A stretch of 64,000 nucleotides of DNA from Pseudomonas mucidolens. GTDB taxonomy: Bacteria > Pseudomonadota > Gammaproteobacteria > Pseudomonadales > Pseudomonadaceae. Below are positions 47,582 through 57,365 of the stretch, one piece after another. The first letter of the stretch is position 1. Each line of letters begins with the position of its first letter. The notes under the pieces are model-generated. The model had not been told where the DNA came from and searched no databases. It saw nothing but the letters and a program-made list of their open reading frames with translations. The stretch is taken from NCBI RefSeq assembly GCF_900106045.1, contig NZ_LT629802.1, positions 5,766,001-5,830,000 on the forward strand, in the 5' to 3' direction. The position numbers and the translations under genes were made by a program.

Positions 47582-47860
47582 ATGGACTACGTTATGCAGG
47601 AAAGTGACCTGACCAGATTGGAGATCAGCGAAAAAGTCATTCAACTGTTTGTCGATATCATCGGCTTTATTGACCGAAGCCAGGTGACGGAGCACACGGA
47701 TTTCATCCATGACTTTAAAATCATTGATGACGATTTGACGTGTTTTGTCATGCAGATCAAGTGGCAATTCAAACTGTGCGCGACTCAGGAAGATTGGGAG
47801 CACATCACTACCATCAAGCAGATTGTCGATTTGATTGCCCTGCGCTCACAGGCGCAGTGA
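47582..47860 (+). CDS. ACP-like hypothetical protein without carrier serine
   Basis: A 92-residue acidic protein. The order of helices and the pattern FVDIIGF, DFIHDFKIIDDDL, FVMQIKWQF and ITTIKQIVDLI aligns with acyl carrier proteins, much as in DUF1493-type proteins. The position of the phosphopantetheine serine is an aspartate. The start is unsure: ATG at 47582 or 47594, with GTG 47501 or ATG 47543 upstream, and no strong ribosome binding site. It is not a functional carrier by this reading. Confidence 0.6.
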   Translation: MDYVMQESDLTRLEISEKVIQLFVDIIGFIDRSQVTEHTDFIHDFKIIDDDLTCFVMQIKWQFKLCATQEDWEHITTIKQIVDLIALRSQAQ

Positions 47861-47902
47861 GCCAACCGACGCCACAGCAGGCAAGCCTGCTATGGCGATA
47901 GT

Positions 47903-48364
47903 TCAGCCAGCATTCTTGCCGTTGCGCTCCAGTTGCCCCAATGGCACCCGTCGCTCTATCGCACTCGACAAGATGATCGAGGTCTTGCTGAACCCGAACT
48001 TCGCGACCCGATTAATCAGATTCTCCAGCTCCGGCATCGAGCCTACCGCCGCCTGCATGATCACGCAGGGATCGCCGGTCACGCGGTGGCATTCGGTCAG
48101 TTCGGGGATTTCGGCCAGGGCTTCGTAGACCTTTTGGTTGCCGTGATTGGTCAGGCGCAGTTCGATCACGCACTGGATCGGCAAGCCGACCTTGGACAGG
48201 TCAACCTTGGCCTGGTAACCGGTGATCACGCCGCTGGCTTCCAGCTTGGCCACCCGTTCGGCCACGGCCGGGGCGGAGAGGTTTACGCTACGGGCCAATT
48301 GCGCGTAGGTGGCGCGGCCATCCTCCAGCAGAGCGCTGAGGAGCATGCGGTCGTATTTGTCCAT
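47903..48364 (-). CDS. Lrp/AsnC family transcriptional regulator
   Basis: A 153-residue regulator with the winged HTH (MDKYDRMLLSALLEDGRATYAQLARSVNLS) and a RAM ligand-binding domain (CHRVTGDPCVIMQ). It is divergent from yedA with a 159-base shared promoter region, so it may control that exporter. The start at 48364 fits the family. Confidence 0.92.
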   Translation of the reverse strand: MDKYDRMLLSALLEDGRATYAQLARSVNLSAPAVAERVAKLEASGVITGYQAKVDLSKVGLPIQCVIELRLTNHGNQKVYEALAEIPELTECHRVTGDPCVIMQAAVGSMPELENLINRVAKFGFSKTSIILSSAIERRVPLGQLERNGKNAG

Positions 48365-48523
48365 GGTAAGGCCCTGCGCGTCGATGGCTTTTGAATACAA
48401 GGCTTATAGCCCTGACAAGCATGATTTAAAAAGTGTATGGGCATTTTAAACAGGTTTTGTAACTTATGTTTGCTGACGCGGATTTCTAAAATAGCTATCC
48501 CTTGTTCTGCCGCAGAGCTGCCC

Positions 48524-49420
48524 ATGCCTGGCCCCCGTCGCTTTCCCTTACCCTTGATCGCTGCTTTTTTTGCGTTGTATGTCATCTGGGGATCTACCTA
48601 CCTGGTGATCCGCATCGGCGTCGAATATTGGCCGCCGCTGTTGCTGGCGGGGATCCGCTTCTGTGTGGCAGGCGCGTTGATGTATGGCTACTTGCGTTGG
48701 CGCGGTGTGCCGGCGCCGACCTGGCAGCAGTGGAAGGCCGCGGGAAAGATCGGCATTTTGCTGCTGACCTTCGGTAATGGCGCGGTCAGTGTGGCCGAGC
48801 ACACCGGGGTGACTTCCGGCGTGGCGGCCTTGGCTGTGGCGACGGTGCCGCTGTTTACCTTGCTTTGCGGTTATTTCTGGGGGGCGCGTAATACGCGACT
48901 GGAGTGGGCCGGGGTGACCCTGGGGATTATTGGCATTGCCATGCTCAACATGGGTTCCAACCTGCAATCGAGTCCGCTTGGCGCGGCCTTGCTGTTATTC
49001 GCCGCCGCGTCCTGGGCCTTTGGCTCGGTGTGGAGCCGCCACCTGCCGCTGCCCCAGGGCGCGATGGCCAGCGCCGCTGAAATGCTGATCGCAGGCGTTG
49101 TGCTGCTGATCGGCAGCGCGCTCAAGGGCGAGCACCTGCCCGCCATGCCGCCGCTGGAAGGCTGGCTGGCGCTGGCGTACTTGATCGTATTTGGTTCAAT
49201 CATCGCCTTCAACGCCTATATGTATCTGCTCAAACATGTTCGCCCGGCGGCGGCCACCAGTTATGCCTACGTCAACCCAGCGGTGGCGGTGTTGCTGGGG
49301 ATTGTGTTTGTCGGTGAGAGTATCGGCATCGAAGAAGCCCTGGCGATGCTGGTGATCATCAGCGCAGTGTTGCTGATCAGCCTGCCCCAGTGGCGCAAGC
49401 CGAAGCTGGAAATAAGGTAA
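48524..49420 (+). CDS. yedA: Drug/metabolite exporter YedA-like (EamA)
   Basis: A ten-helix DMT-superfamily transporter of 298 aa with two EamA repeats. The YVIWGSTYLVIRIGVEYWPP start, the VAEHTGVTSGVAALAVATVPLF segment and ATSYAYVNPAVAVLLG closely resemble YedA. The substrate is not known. It is divergent from an Lrp-type gene, a common arrangement for amino acid exporters. Confidence 0.9.
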   Translation: MPGPRRFPLPLIAAFFALYVIWGSTYLVIRIGVEYWPPLLLAGIRFCVAGALMYGYLRWRGVPAPTWQQWKAAGKIGILLLTFGNGAVSVAEHTGVTSGVAALAVATVPLFTLLCGYFWGARNTRLEWAGVTLGIIGIAMLNMGSNLQSSPLGAALLLFAAASWAFGSVWSRHLPLPQGAMASAAEMLIAGVVLLIGSALKGEHLPAMPPLEGWLALAYLIVFGSIIAFNAYMYLLKHVRPAAATSYAYVNPAVAVLLGIVFVGESIGIEEALAMLVIISAVLLISLPQWRKPKLEIR

Positions 49421-49468
49421 ACTGCCGCGCATTGCGACCTTGCGCTGAATTTTTCCTACGGTAAACAC

Positions 49469-50803
49469 ATGACTTTCGCCACCCTTGGCCTGATCGAACC
49501 CTTGCTGCGCGCCCTTGAGACGCTTGGCTACCAGACCCCGACGCCGGTGCAGGCGCAAGCCATTCCGGCGGTGCTGGCCGGTCGCGACCTGATGGCCGCG
49601 GCCCAGACCGGTACCGGCAAGACCGCTGGCTTCGCCGTGCCGCTGCTGCAACTGCTGGCGATGGAAGGGCCGAAAGTCACCGCCAACTCGGTGCGCGCCC
49701 TGATCCTGTGCCCAACCCGCGAACTGGCCGAACAGGTTCACGCCAGCGTCGCCGAATACGCGCAAAACCTGCCGCTGAGCACTTACGCGGTGTACGGCGG
49801 CGTGAGCATCAACCCGCAGATGATGAAGCTGCGCAAGGGCGTTGACATCCTGGTCGCCACGCCTGGCCGCCTGATCGACCTGTTCCGCCAGAACGCGCTG
49901 AAACTCAATCAGCTGCAAACCCTGGTGCTCGATGAAGCCGACCGCATGCTCGACCTGGGTTTCTCCGAAGAGCTGGCGAACATCTACCGCATGCTGCCGA
50001 AAAAGCGCCAGACTCTGCTGTTCTCCGCGACCTTCTCCGATGACATCCGCCTGCTGGCCGGGCAGATGCTCAATGATCCGCTGAGCATCGAAGTCAGCCC
50101 GCGTAACGTCGCCGCCAACACCGTCAAGCAATGGGTCGTGCCGGTCGACAAGAAGCGCAAGCCGGAGCTGTTTGTACACCTGATGCGTAAGGGCAAGTGG
50201 AAGCAGGTACTGGTGTTCGCCAAGACCCGCAACGGCGTGGATGCGCTGGTAGACAAACTCCAGGGCCTGGGGATCAACGCCGACGGCATTCACGGTGACA
50301 AGCCGCAGGCGACCCGCCAGCGTGCACTGGATCGTTTCAAGGCCAGCGATGTGCAGATTCTGGTGGCCACCGACGTGGCGGCCCGTGGCCTGGATATTGA
50401 GGATTTGCCGTTGGTGGTCAACTTTGACCTGCCGATCGTGGCCGAGGATTACATTCACCGCATCGGCCGTACCGGACGTGCTGGCAATACCGGCGAGGCG
50501 ATTTCCCTGGTGTGCGCCGATGAAGTGAACATGCTGTCGGCCATCGAGATGCTGACCCGTCAGACATTGACCCGGCACATGGAGCAGGACTTTGAGCCTG
50601 AGCACCGGGTACCGGATACCGATGCCAGCGGCCAGGTGGTGAAAAAACCCAAGAAGCCGAAGAAACCCAAGGCGTCCGGTGGCGGCAAACGCAACCTCGG
50701 CAAGTGGGTGGAAAGTGGCGAAGTGGCAGTGGCGGAGCCGTCGATCAAGCCGGTGCGCAAAGTGCCGGTGTTTAACACCGGGCCGCGCAAGCGTAAGCCT
50801 TGA
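49469..50803 (+). CDS. rhlE: DEAD-box ATP-dependent RNA helicase RhlE
   Basis: A 444-residue RNA helicase involved in ribosome assembly and mRNA turnover. Motifs in order are the Q motif (TPTPVQAQAIP), AQTGTGKT, PTRELA, DEADRMLD, SAT, ATDVAARGLD and HRIGRTGR. The C-terminal tail (about 385-444) is basic with a KKPKKPKKPK-type stretch. It is convergent with the MFS gene and ends in a shared hairpin. Confidence 0.96.
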   Translation: MTFATLGLIEPLLRALETLGYQTPTPVQAQAIPAVLAGRDLMAAAQTGTGKTAGFAVPLLQLLAMEGPKVTANSVRALILCPTRELAEQVHASVAEYAQNLPLSTYAVYGGVSINPQMMKLRKGVDILVATPGRLIDLFRQNALKLNQLQTLVLDEADRMLDLGFSEELANIYRMLPKKRQTLLFSATFSDDIRLLAGQMLNDPLSIEVSPRNVAANTVKQWVVPVDKKRKPELFVHLMRKGKWKQVLVFAKTRNGVDALVDKLQGLGINADGIHGDKPQATRQRALDRFKASDVQILVATDVAARGLDIEDLPLVVNFDLPIVAEDYIHRIGRTGRAGNTGEAISLVCADEVNMLSAIEMLTRQTLTRHMEQDFEPEHRVPDTDASGQVVKKPKKPKKPKASGGGKRNLGKWVESGEVAVAEPSIKPVRKVPVFNTGPRKRKP

Positions 50804-50809
50804 GTCATG

Positions 50810-50847
50810 TTGAGCGCGCAAGGGGCCGCTGGCCCCGAGGCGCTCAA
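50810..50847. terminator. Bidirectional stem-loop between rhlE and MFS gene
   Basis: TTGAGCGC/GCGCTCAA outer arms with inner GGGGCC/GGCCCC arms form a long hairpin 7 bases after the rhlE stop. It covers the stop codon of the convergent MFS gene. There is no long T tract. Confidence 0.65.
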
Positions 50848-51998
50848 GGCACGCAAACCCCTGACTGTTTCAGCGCTTGCGTGGGGCGCAGAAAAATCGC
50901 TATACAGGCTGATGCTGCGAATACACCCAGGGCATTGATCACCCCGGTAGCTTCCAGCGTCGCGCCGAACAGCGGGGTGCCGATCGTTTGGCCGAGCGCG
51001 ATAACGAGAAAGGGTATCCCCAGTCCCAGGTCTGGACGATCCGGGAACAGGTTGATGCCTTGAATCAAATAGGCACCGGTGGACACGATATAAGCCGCGC
51101 CGAACAAGCACATGGCGGCGAAGCCAAACGTGGCTGACATCGAGGCCGTAGCCAAGCCTATCGTGCCGATTGCCATTCCTAGCAGCGCAACGCTATGAAT
51201 TCTGCGTGTACCAAACCGGCTGGTAAGCATGCCGGTTGAGGATCCGCTGATACCGGCCGCGCCGAGTGCGATCCAGGCCCATGCAATGTAAGCATCGGAG
51301 AAGCCGAATTCGCCACGCAGGATCTCGGCGCCGAATGTCCAGATCGCGGTGCTCGCCACGCCCATGAGAAAAGCGCTGCTGCAAAGGGCGAAAAGTCCCG
51401 GTCTGCGCAACAGTTTGAAGGCGAACCCGTTGACCATCTCGTTATGGGGCCGAGCGGGCATGGCAAACCAGATCCAGACAGTTATGCCCGCCCCCATCAG
51501 TGCGTAAAGTGCATAGAGTTCGCGCCATGCGCCGGCTGCGATCAATGCCGCGCCACCCGAAAATACGATGCCGGCGGCGGTGCCGGCGTTGATCAGCGCG
51601 TTCGCCTTGGGGCGACCATCACCGTTGAACCGGGCTGCGACCGCGCAGGCCAGAGGAGGCGATGTAAGGCCGGTACTCAGGCCCGCGAGCGCAATGCCAA
51701 GACCCAGCGTCAGCCCCGACGATGCGAAGACCACCAGCGCCATCCCTAAGGTCGCCGCCAGGCCCGCGGAAAACGCGAGCAGGCGTGGGGAGAGTTTCCC
51801 GGCGCAAATAAACGTCAGGATGATTCCCACGCAGTACGCCGCGAAAGCGCTGCCGCCGATCCAGCCGGCAACGGTCACACCGAGGGACAGTTCCTCGCGG
51901 ATCAACGGCAGAAGAAGTCCGTAGGAAAATCGTGCGAGACCATAAGAAAGGGCCGTCAGCGCGAACGCGGCGGCGAGCAGATTGAGATTGCGCTTCAT
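50844..51998 (-). CDS. MFS transporter
   Basis: A 384-residue major facilitator protein with 12 predicted helices and a start MKRNLNLLAAAFALTALSYGLARFSYG typical of YbfB/CynX-like MFS proteins. The substrate is unknown. It overlaps the upstream TetR-family gene by 4 bases (ATGA), so the regulator likely controls its own transporter operon. Confidence 0.88.
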   Translation of the reverse strand: MKRNLNLLAAAFALTALSYGLARFSYGLLLPLIREELSLGVTVAGWIGGSAFAAYCVGIILTFICAGKLSPRLLAFSAGLAATLGMALVVFASSGLTLGLGIALAGLSTGLTSPPLACAVAARFNGDGRPKANALINAGTAAGIVFSGGAALIAAGAWRELYALYALMGAGITVWIWFAMPARPHNEMVNGFAFKLLRRPGLFALCSSAFLMGVASTAIWTFGAEILRGEFGFSDAYIAWAWIALGAAGISGSSTGMLTSRFGTRRIHSVALLGMAIGTIGLATASMSATFGFAAMCLFGAAYIVSTGAYLIQGINLFPDRPDLGLGIPFLVIALGQTIGTPLFGATLEATGVINALGVFAASACIAIFLRPTQALKQSGVCVP

Positions 51999-52543
51999 GA
52001 GTCGCTTGCCCGCATGCTCATAAGGAGCATCAGCGCCGCACGCTTGGCCGGGTCGATCAGCGCAATGTCCGAGACGCTTGCCGCGGCCGTAGCGCCCTCG
52101 AACAGCAACCAGATCTGCGCCGAAAGCTCATCGCTTTCACGTCCTAGAGCACTCTGAACGCGCTTTGCAATCTCATCGCGAAATTCATTTTTCCGGCGTT
52201 GTACGAGCGCCACGATGTCTTCGTTCGCTTCGCCGTATTCGCTGCGTGCACGCAGCAACATACATCCGTGGGTTCCTCTGGACTCCATCCAGAATCGAAG
52301 CGTATCGAAAAGTGAGCCGATCGGGTCGGCGCTCGAGGCTTCGTTTTTCAGTTGGGTGATGAAGCTGAGATGCCTCGTCTCAAGCACCGCCATGACCAAG
52401 CCGTCCCGAGATCCGAAGTGTTTGTAGAGCGTGCGAGTTGAGACGCCGGAAGGCGCGATTATGCGATCGACACCGATCCCCCGAAAGCCTTCCGCGTCAA
52501 ACACGCGAGCGGCACTCGCGATTATTTCAGTTCGTTTGTCCAT
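51995..52543 (-). CDS. TetR family transcriptional regulator
   Basis: A 182-residue repressor-type protein with an N-terminal HTH (IIASAARVFDAEGFRGIGVDRI, then GVSTRTLYKHFGSRDGL). The C-terminal ligand domain has a TetR_C-type ESRGTHGCMLLRA segment. It is first in a two-gene unit with the MFS exporter; autoregulation of the pair is likely but unproven. Confidence 0.9.
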   Translation of the reverse strand: MDKRTEIIASAARVFDAEGFRGIGVDRIIAPSGVSTRTLYKHFGSRDGLVMAVLETRHLSFITQLKNEASSADPIGSLFDTLRFWMESRGTHGCMLLRARSEYGEANEDIVALVQRRKNEFRDEIAKRVQSALGRESDELSAQIWLLFEGATAAASVSDIALIDPAKRAALMLLMSMRASDS

Positions 52544-52687
52544 GGCTTGAGTGTAAAACGATCTTTTTACATGTCAAGCAGACGTATCGGTAGCTGATGC
52601 ACATCAGGCTCTGCCAGGGTGTCTTGAGTCGCATGGTGCGGGTCCGCGCTGGCGGTGAAGGTTCGGCTGGATTGCCTGGCAGTGGCC

Positions 52688-53926
52688 TTATTCGCGCCGC
52701 TTCAACCATTCCAATACCCCACGCCCGGCGGCTCGCCCGCTGGCAAAACACCCCGTCAGCAAGTAGCCGCCGGTCGGTGCCTCCCAGTCGAGCATTTCCC
52801 CGGCGCAGAATACGCCCGGCATTTGCTTGAGCATCAAGCGGTCATCCAGCGCTTCAAACGGCACGCCGCCAGCGGTGCTGATGGCTTCGTCCAGCGGGCG
52901 GGGTTTCACCAGCGTCAGCGGTAGCGCCTTGATATCGGCGGCCAATTGCAGCGGATCGCTGAAGTGCCCGGCGGGCGCCAGCTCTCGCAATAGTGCGGCT
53001 TTTACCCCATCCAATCCCAACTGGCTGTGCAGATGCTTGCTCATCGAGCGTGAACCGCGCGGCTTGGCGAGCGCTGCCTGGACTTTTTGCAACGGTTTGC
53101 CTGGCAGCAGGTCGAGATGCACTGTCGCTGAACCGTCGCGGTTGATCGCTTCACGAATCGGCGCCGACAGCGCGTAGACCAGACTGCCTTCGATGCCCGT
53201 GGCGGTGAGCACGCATTCGCCGAGGCGCGGCGTGTCATCCGCCAAGCCGATGGCAATATTTTTCAGCGGTGCGCCAGCGAATTTGCTGACTATCAGGTCG
53301 CTCCAGGCCGACACCTCGAAGCCGCAGTTGCTGGGTTGCAGCGGTGCGTAGGGCACACCTTGGTCTTCCAGCCGCTTGAGCCAGGCACCGTCCGACCCCA
53401 GTCGCGCCCAACTGCCGCCGCCCAGCGCCAGCACCACCGCAGCCGCCCGCAGGCTTTTGTCGCCTTCGGGGCTGTGGATAAGCAGGCTGCCGTCAGCATT
53501 CCAGCCTTGCCAGCGATGGCGGGTGTGGATAACTACGCCTTGCTCGCGCAGGCGCTTGAGCCAGGCGCGTAATAACGGCGCGGCTTTCATGTCGCTAGGA
53601 AATACTCGCCCGGAGCTGCCGATAAAGGTTTCGATGCCCAAACTGTGAATCCATTCGCACAACGCCTCGGCACCAAACTGGCGCAGCAGCGGTGCGATAT
53701 TCGGCGCTCGTTCGGCATAGCGCGACAAGAATGCCGGGTAAGGTTCGGAGTGGGTGATATTCATGCCGCCCACGCCCGCCAGCAGGAACTTGCGCCCCAC
53801 CGACGGCATGCCGTCATACAGATCCACGTGCACCCCGGCCTGGCTCAATACTTCGGCGGCCATCAGGCCGGCGGGGCCGCCGCCAATAATCGTCACGTGA
53901 TGGGGCTGGGCTTGGATCTGAGGCAT
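52688..53926 (-). CDS. HI0933/TIGR03862 family flavoprotein
   Basis: A 412-residue NAD(P)/FAD-dependent oxidoreductase of unknown substrate. It has an N-terminal FAD motif (VTIIGGGPAGLMAAEVLSQAG), the VGRKFLLAGVGGMNITHSEP segment and the C-terminal ATGGYLLTGCFASGR-like segment (PTGGYLLTGCFASG). It is monocistronic, with the next gene 171 bases away. Confidence 0.92.
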   Translation of the reverse strand: MPQIQAQPHHVTIIGGGPAGLMAAEVLSQAGVHVDLYDGMPSVGRKFLLAGVGGMNITHSEPYPAFLSRYAERAPNIAPLLRQFGAEALCEWIHSLGIETFIGSSGRVFPSDMKAAPLLRAWLKRLREQGVVIHTRHRWQGWNADGSLLIHSPEGDKSLRAAAVVLALGGGSWARLGSDGAWLKRLEDQGVPYAPLQPSNCGFEVSAWSDLIVSKFAGAPLKNIAIGLADDTPRLGECVLTATGIEGSLVYALSAPIREAINRDGSATVHLDLLPGKPLQKVQAALAKPRGSRSMSKHLHSQLGLDGVKAALLRELAPAGHFSDPLQLAADIKALPLTLVKPRPLDEAISTAGGVPFEALDDRLMLKQMPGVFCAGEMLDWEAPTGGYLLTGCFASGRAAGRGVLEWLKRRE

Positions 53927-54097
53927 GGCGTTGACTGCGGTCGGTGAAATAGGCCGAGCATTCTACCCGAGGACGCTGCACATGCCTGATCAAAAAACGT
54001 ACAGTGTCCTGCAAGCTATATGGCACCCCGCTTACAGAGCCTTTCACTCAGGTTATCCACAGGCCGTTCCACAGTCATTGTGGGTAACCCCCACAAT

Positions 54098-55018
54098 TCA
54101 GTGACAACCTGATGACGTCCAGACTCGTTGTGCGCTGTGGTGCAAGATGCCGTGGCGACGAGCCAGGGCCTGGCGATCCTTGCTGTAGCCACCGCCGATA
54201 ACGCCGACCACCGGGATGTCGCGGCCCAGGCAATGGCGCATCACGCTTTCGTCACGGGCGGCAACGCCGGCGTCAGTCAGCTTGAGGTAGCCGAGGGCGT
54301 CGTCCTGATGCACATCGACACCGGCGTCGTACAGCACCAGATCCGGCTGATACAGCGGCAGCAGATAGCTGAGGGCATCGTCCACCACCTTGAGGTAATC
54401 GGCATCGCCCATGCCCATGGGCAGCGGGATATCCCAGTCGCTCTTGGCCTTGCGGGCGGGAAAGTTCTTTTCGCAGTGCAGGGACACGGTAATAGCCTCC
54501 GGTGTGTCGTGGAGGATGCGTGCGGTACCGTCGCCTTGATGCACGTCGCAATCAAAAATCAACACGCGGTGCACCCGACCGCTTTGCAACAGGTAATGGC
54601 TGATCACCGCCAGATCATTGAAAATGCAGAATCCCGCCGGGTAGTCGTAATGCGCGTGGTGGGTACCGCCCGCCAGATGACAGGCCAGCCCGTGTTCCAG
54701 CGCCTGTTCGGCGGCCAACAGTGAACCGCCCACCGCCCGTACGGTACGCCGGGCGAGGGCTTCGCTCCATGGCAGGCCGAGGCGCCGTTGGTCTTCGCGG
54801 GACAACTCGCCACTCAGGTAACGTTCGATATAACCGGGTTCATGGGCCAGGGCGAGAATCTCGCTGGGGCACAGCTCTGGGCGCAGCAATTGGCTATCCA
54901 GGGTCAGGCCGCTGTCCACCAGGTGATCGCGCAGCAGGCGGAACTTATCCATGGGAAAGCGGTGGTCCGCCGGGAACGCGGGACTGTAGTCGTCGTGGTA
55001 GATCAATGGCAAAGGCAT
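54098..55018 (-). CDS. Histone deacetylase family protein
   Basis: A 306-residue zinc deacetylase of the arginase/HDAC fold. The HHAHYDYPAGFCIFND and FDCDVHQGDGTA segments supply the charge-relay and metal residues, with the second metal site in YDAGVDVHQDD. Bacterial members act on acetylated polyamines, acetoin-linked proteins or lysines; the substrate is not predictable. The start at 55018 (MPLPLIYHDDYSPAFP) is the family start. Confidence 0.92.
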   Translation of the reverse strand: MPLPLIYHDDYSPAFPADHRFPMDKFRLLRDHLVDSGLTLDSQLLRPELCPSEILALAHEPGYIERYLSGELSREDQRRLGLPWSEALARRTVRAVGGSLLAAEQALEHGLACHLAGGTHHAHYDYPAGFCIFNDLAVISHYLLQSGRVHRVLIFDCDVHQGDGTARILHDTPEAITVSLHCEKNFPARKAKSDWDIPLPMGMGDADYLKVVDDALSYLLPLYQPDLVLYDAGVDVHQDDALGYLKLTDAGVAARDESVMRHCLGRDIPVVGVIGGGYSKDRQALARRHGILHHSAQRVWTSSGCH

Positions 55019-55094
55019 GGCGATTTCTGACGGGAACCAACGAAGGATCTTAACAGCGCTGTACACTCACGCACATGTCAGGGGAGGGGGAATC

Positions 55095-55664
55095 ATGGAG
55101 CCGATACTGGAACTGGAAAGCGCACGGCTGGTGATGCGCCAATGGCGCGATAGCGATCTTCCGACGTTTGCCGACATGTGCGCGGACCCGCAGGTGATGC
55201 GTTATTTTCCGGCCCACTTGAGTCGGTTGGAAAGCGCCGCGTTGATCGGGCGCATTCGTGGTCATTTCGCCGAGTTTGGTTTTGGGTTGTGGGCCCTGCA
55301 GCGCAAGGACAGCGGCGCGTTTATCGGGCTGACCGGGCTGATGAACGTTGGCTTTGACGCAGCCTTCACCCCGGCGGTCGAGATCGGCTGGCGTCTGGCT
55401 CGCGAACATTGGGGCCTGGGGTATGCCAGCGAAGCGGCGTGGACGGCCCTGCGCTGTGGGTTTGACCGGTTGCAGCTGGATGAGGTGGTAGCCTTCACTG
55501 CCCAGACCAACCAGCCGTCACAGAAAGTCATGCAGGCCATCGGCATGCATTACGATCCGGCGTCGGATTTTGCACACCCCAAGCTCGCGGCGGACGATCC
55601 GCTGCGCCATCATGTGTTGTATCGCATCACCCGCGGCCAATGGTTGGATACGCTGCATGGATAA
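55095..55664 (+). CDS. GNAT family N-acetyltransferase (RimJ/RimL type)
   Basis: A 189-residue acetyltransferase_3 type protein. It starts MEPILELESARLVMRQWRDSDLP and has the acetyl-CoA binding segment GIGWRLAREHWGLGYASEA-like (EIGWRLAREHWGLGYA) followed by FTAQTNQPSQKVMQAIGM. The GGGGAGGGGGA stretch upstream of the ATG is a strong ribosome binding site. The substrate is unknown. Confidence 0.9.
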   Translation: MEPILELESARLVMRQWRDSDLPTFADMCADPQVMRYFPAHLSRLESAALIGRIRGHFAEFGFGLWALQRKDSGAFIGLTGLMNVGFDAAFTPAVEIGWRLAREHWGLGYASEAAWTALRCGFDRLQLDEVVAFTAQTNQPSQKVMQAIGMHYDPASDFAHPKLAADDPLRHHVLYRITRGQWLDTLHG

Positions 55665-55742
55665 GCAGACCGCCCGATGCCCGATAATATCGCCCGCCGC
55701 AGCCAAGACTGCGCGGTACTGCTTTGTGTGAGGAGAGTTTGA

Positions 55743-56612
55743 ATGAGCCAAGTGTTGGAAGATTTGGTCGACTTGCTGACCCTGGAACCGATCGAGGAAA
55801 ATCTCTTTCGTGGTCGCAGCCAGGACCTGGGCTTTCGCCAACTGTTCGGCGGTCAGGTGTTGGGGCAATCGCTGTCGGCGGCCAGCCAGACCGTTGAGGA
55901 GGCGCGGCATGTGCATTCGTTGCACGGTTACTTCCTGCGCCCTGGCGACGCCGCGCTGCCGGTGGTCTATCAGGTGGACCGGGTACGCGACGGCGGCAGT
56001 TTCAGCACGCGGCGGGTCACGGCGATCCAGAAGGGCAACCCGATCTTCACCTGCAGCGCATCGTTTCAGTACGATGAAATAGGGTTTGAGCACCAGACCA
56101 CCATGCCAGTGGTGGTGGGGCCGGAGAACCTGCCGTCGGAGCTGGAACTGACTCGCCAGCGCGCGCACCTGATTCCTGAGCACATGCGCGACAAATTGCT
56201 TTGCCCCAAGCCGATTGAAGTGCGGCCGGTGACCGAGAAGGACCCGTACAACCCGCAGCCTGCGGATCCGGTCAAATATGTGTGGTTCCGCGCCGACGGT
56301 GCCCTGGCCGACTTGCCTGCCTTGCATAAATACCTGCTGGCCTACGCCTCGGACTTCGGTTTGCTGACCACCTCGTTGCTGCCCCATGGCAAGACGGTCT
56401 GGCAGAAAGACATGCAAGTGGCCAGCCTCGACCATGCCTTGTGGTTCCACGCCGACCTGCGTGCCGACGACTGGTTGCTCTATGCCATGGACAGCCCGTG
56501 GGCCGGCAATTCCCGTGGGTTCTCCCGTGGCAGCGTGTACAACCGCGCGGGTCAGTTGGTGGCGTCGGTGACCCAGGAAGGGTTGATTCGCCATCGCAAG
56601 GATTGGGCATGA
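55743..56612 (+). CDS. tesB: Acyl-CoA thioesterase II
   Basis: A 289-residue double-hotdog thioesterase that hydrolyses medium and long acyl-CoA. The RQLFGGQVLGQSL segment, the HSLHGYFLRPGD motif, the SLDHALWFHAD segment with the catalytic aspartate and the C-terminal VASVTQEGLIR segment fit TesB. The stop overlaps the HAD gene start in ATGA, so the two are co-translated. Confidence 0.96.
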   Translation: MSQVLEDLVDLLTLEPIEENLFRGRSQDLGFRQLFGGQVLGQSLSAASQTVEEARHVHSLHGYFLRPGDAALPVVYQVDRVRDGGSFSTRRVTAIQKGNPIFTCSASFQYDEIGFEHQTTMPVVVGPENLPSELELTRQRAHLIPEHMRDKLLCPKPIEVRPVTEKDPYNPQPADPVKYVWFRADGALADLPALHKYLLAYASDFGLLTTSLLPHGKTVWQKDMQVASLDHALWFHADLRADDWLLYAMDSPWAGNSRGFSRGSVYNRAGQLVASVTQEGLIRHRKDWA

Positions 56613-57196
56613 GCCTGAAGCACGTTAAACACTGGGTGTTCGACATGGACGGCACGCTGACGGTCGCGGTCCATGACTTTGCGGCGATTCGCGTGGCGCT
56701 GGATATTCCGGCGACCGACGACATCCTCACGCATCTGGCAGCGTTGCCGGCGGACATCGCGGCAGCCAAGCATGCATGGCTGCTGGAGCATGAGCGCGAG
56801 CTGGCCCTCGGCTCAAGGCCGGCCGCAGGTGCGGTGGCGTTGGTGCGGGCGCTGGCTGAGCGCGGTTGCCGCCTGGGCATCCTGACCCGCAACGCTCGGG
56901 AACTGGCCCACGTGACGCTGCAAGCGATTGGCTTGGCGGACTGTTTTGCGGTGGAGGATGTGCTGGGGCGTGATGATGCGCCCCCCAAGCCGGATCCCGG
57001 TGGCCTGTTGAAACTGGCCCAAGCCTGGGACGTGCCACCCGCTGAGATGGTGATGGTCGGTGATTATCGTTTTGACCTGGACTGCGGCCGCGCGGCGGGG
57101 ACCAGGACGGTCCTGGTCAACCTGCCCGAGAATCCATGGCCGGAGCTGGCAGATTGGCATGCCGAGGATTGCGCGGCGTTGCAACGGCTTATCTGA
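56609..57196 (+). CDS. HAD family hydrolase
   Basis: A 195-residue HAD-IA phosphatase. Motif I is DMDGTL, motif II is the LTRN segment, motif III has the lysine of PPKPDP and motif IV is VGDYRFDLD. The small alpha-helical cap is between motif I and II. It overlaps tesB by 4 bases. The substrate is unknown. Confidence 0.92.
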   Translation: MSLKHVKHWVFDMDGTLTVAVHDFAAIRVALDIPATDDILTHLAALPADIAAAKHAWLLEHERELALGSRPAAGAVALVRALAERGCRLGILTRNARELAHVTLQAIGLADCFAVEDVLGRDDAPPKPDPGGLLKLAQAWDVPPAEMVMVGDYRFDLDCGRAAGTRTVLVNLPENPWPELADWHAEDCAALQRLI

Positions 57197-57365
57197 TACA
57201 ACGCAAGTTTCAGTACCGAATTATCCCGTAGATAGCGTCTGAACCTCACCGAGCAAGCGCAAGGTGCGAACCCTCCCGCAGCAGTTGGCCCGGTAAGCTC
57301 AAGACGGTCTTTAAGGACGCTATGGGAACAATGGCGTCCTGGCAGTAATCCCCAACGCTTGCTCA

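Noticed and set aside
49196..50821. 541-codon open frame opposite rhlE
   Set aside because: Antisense shadow of rhlE, which has all DEAD-box motifs.
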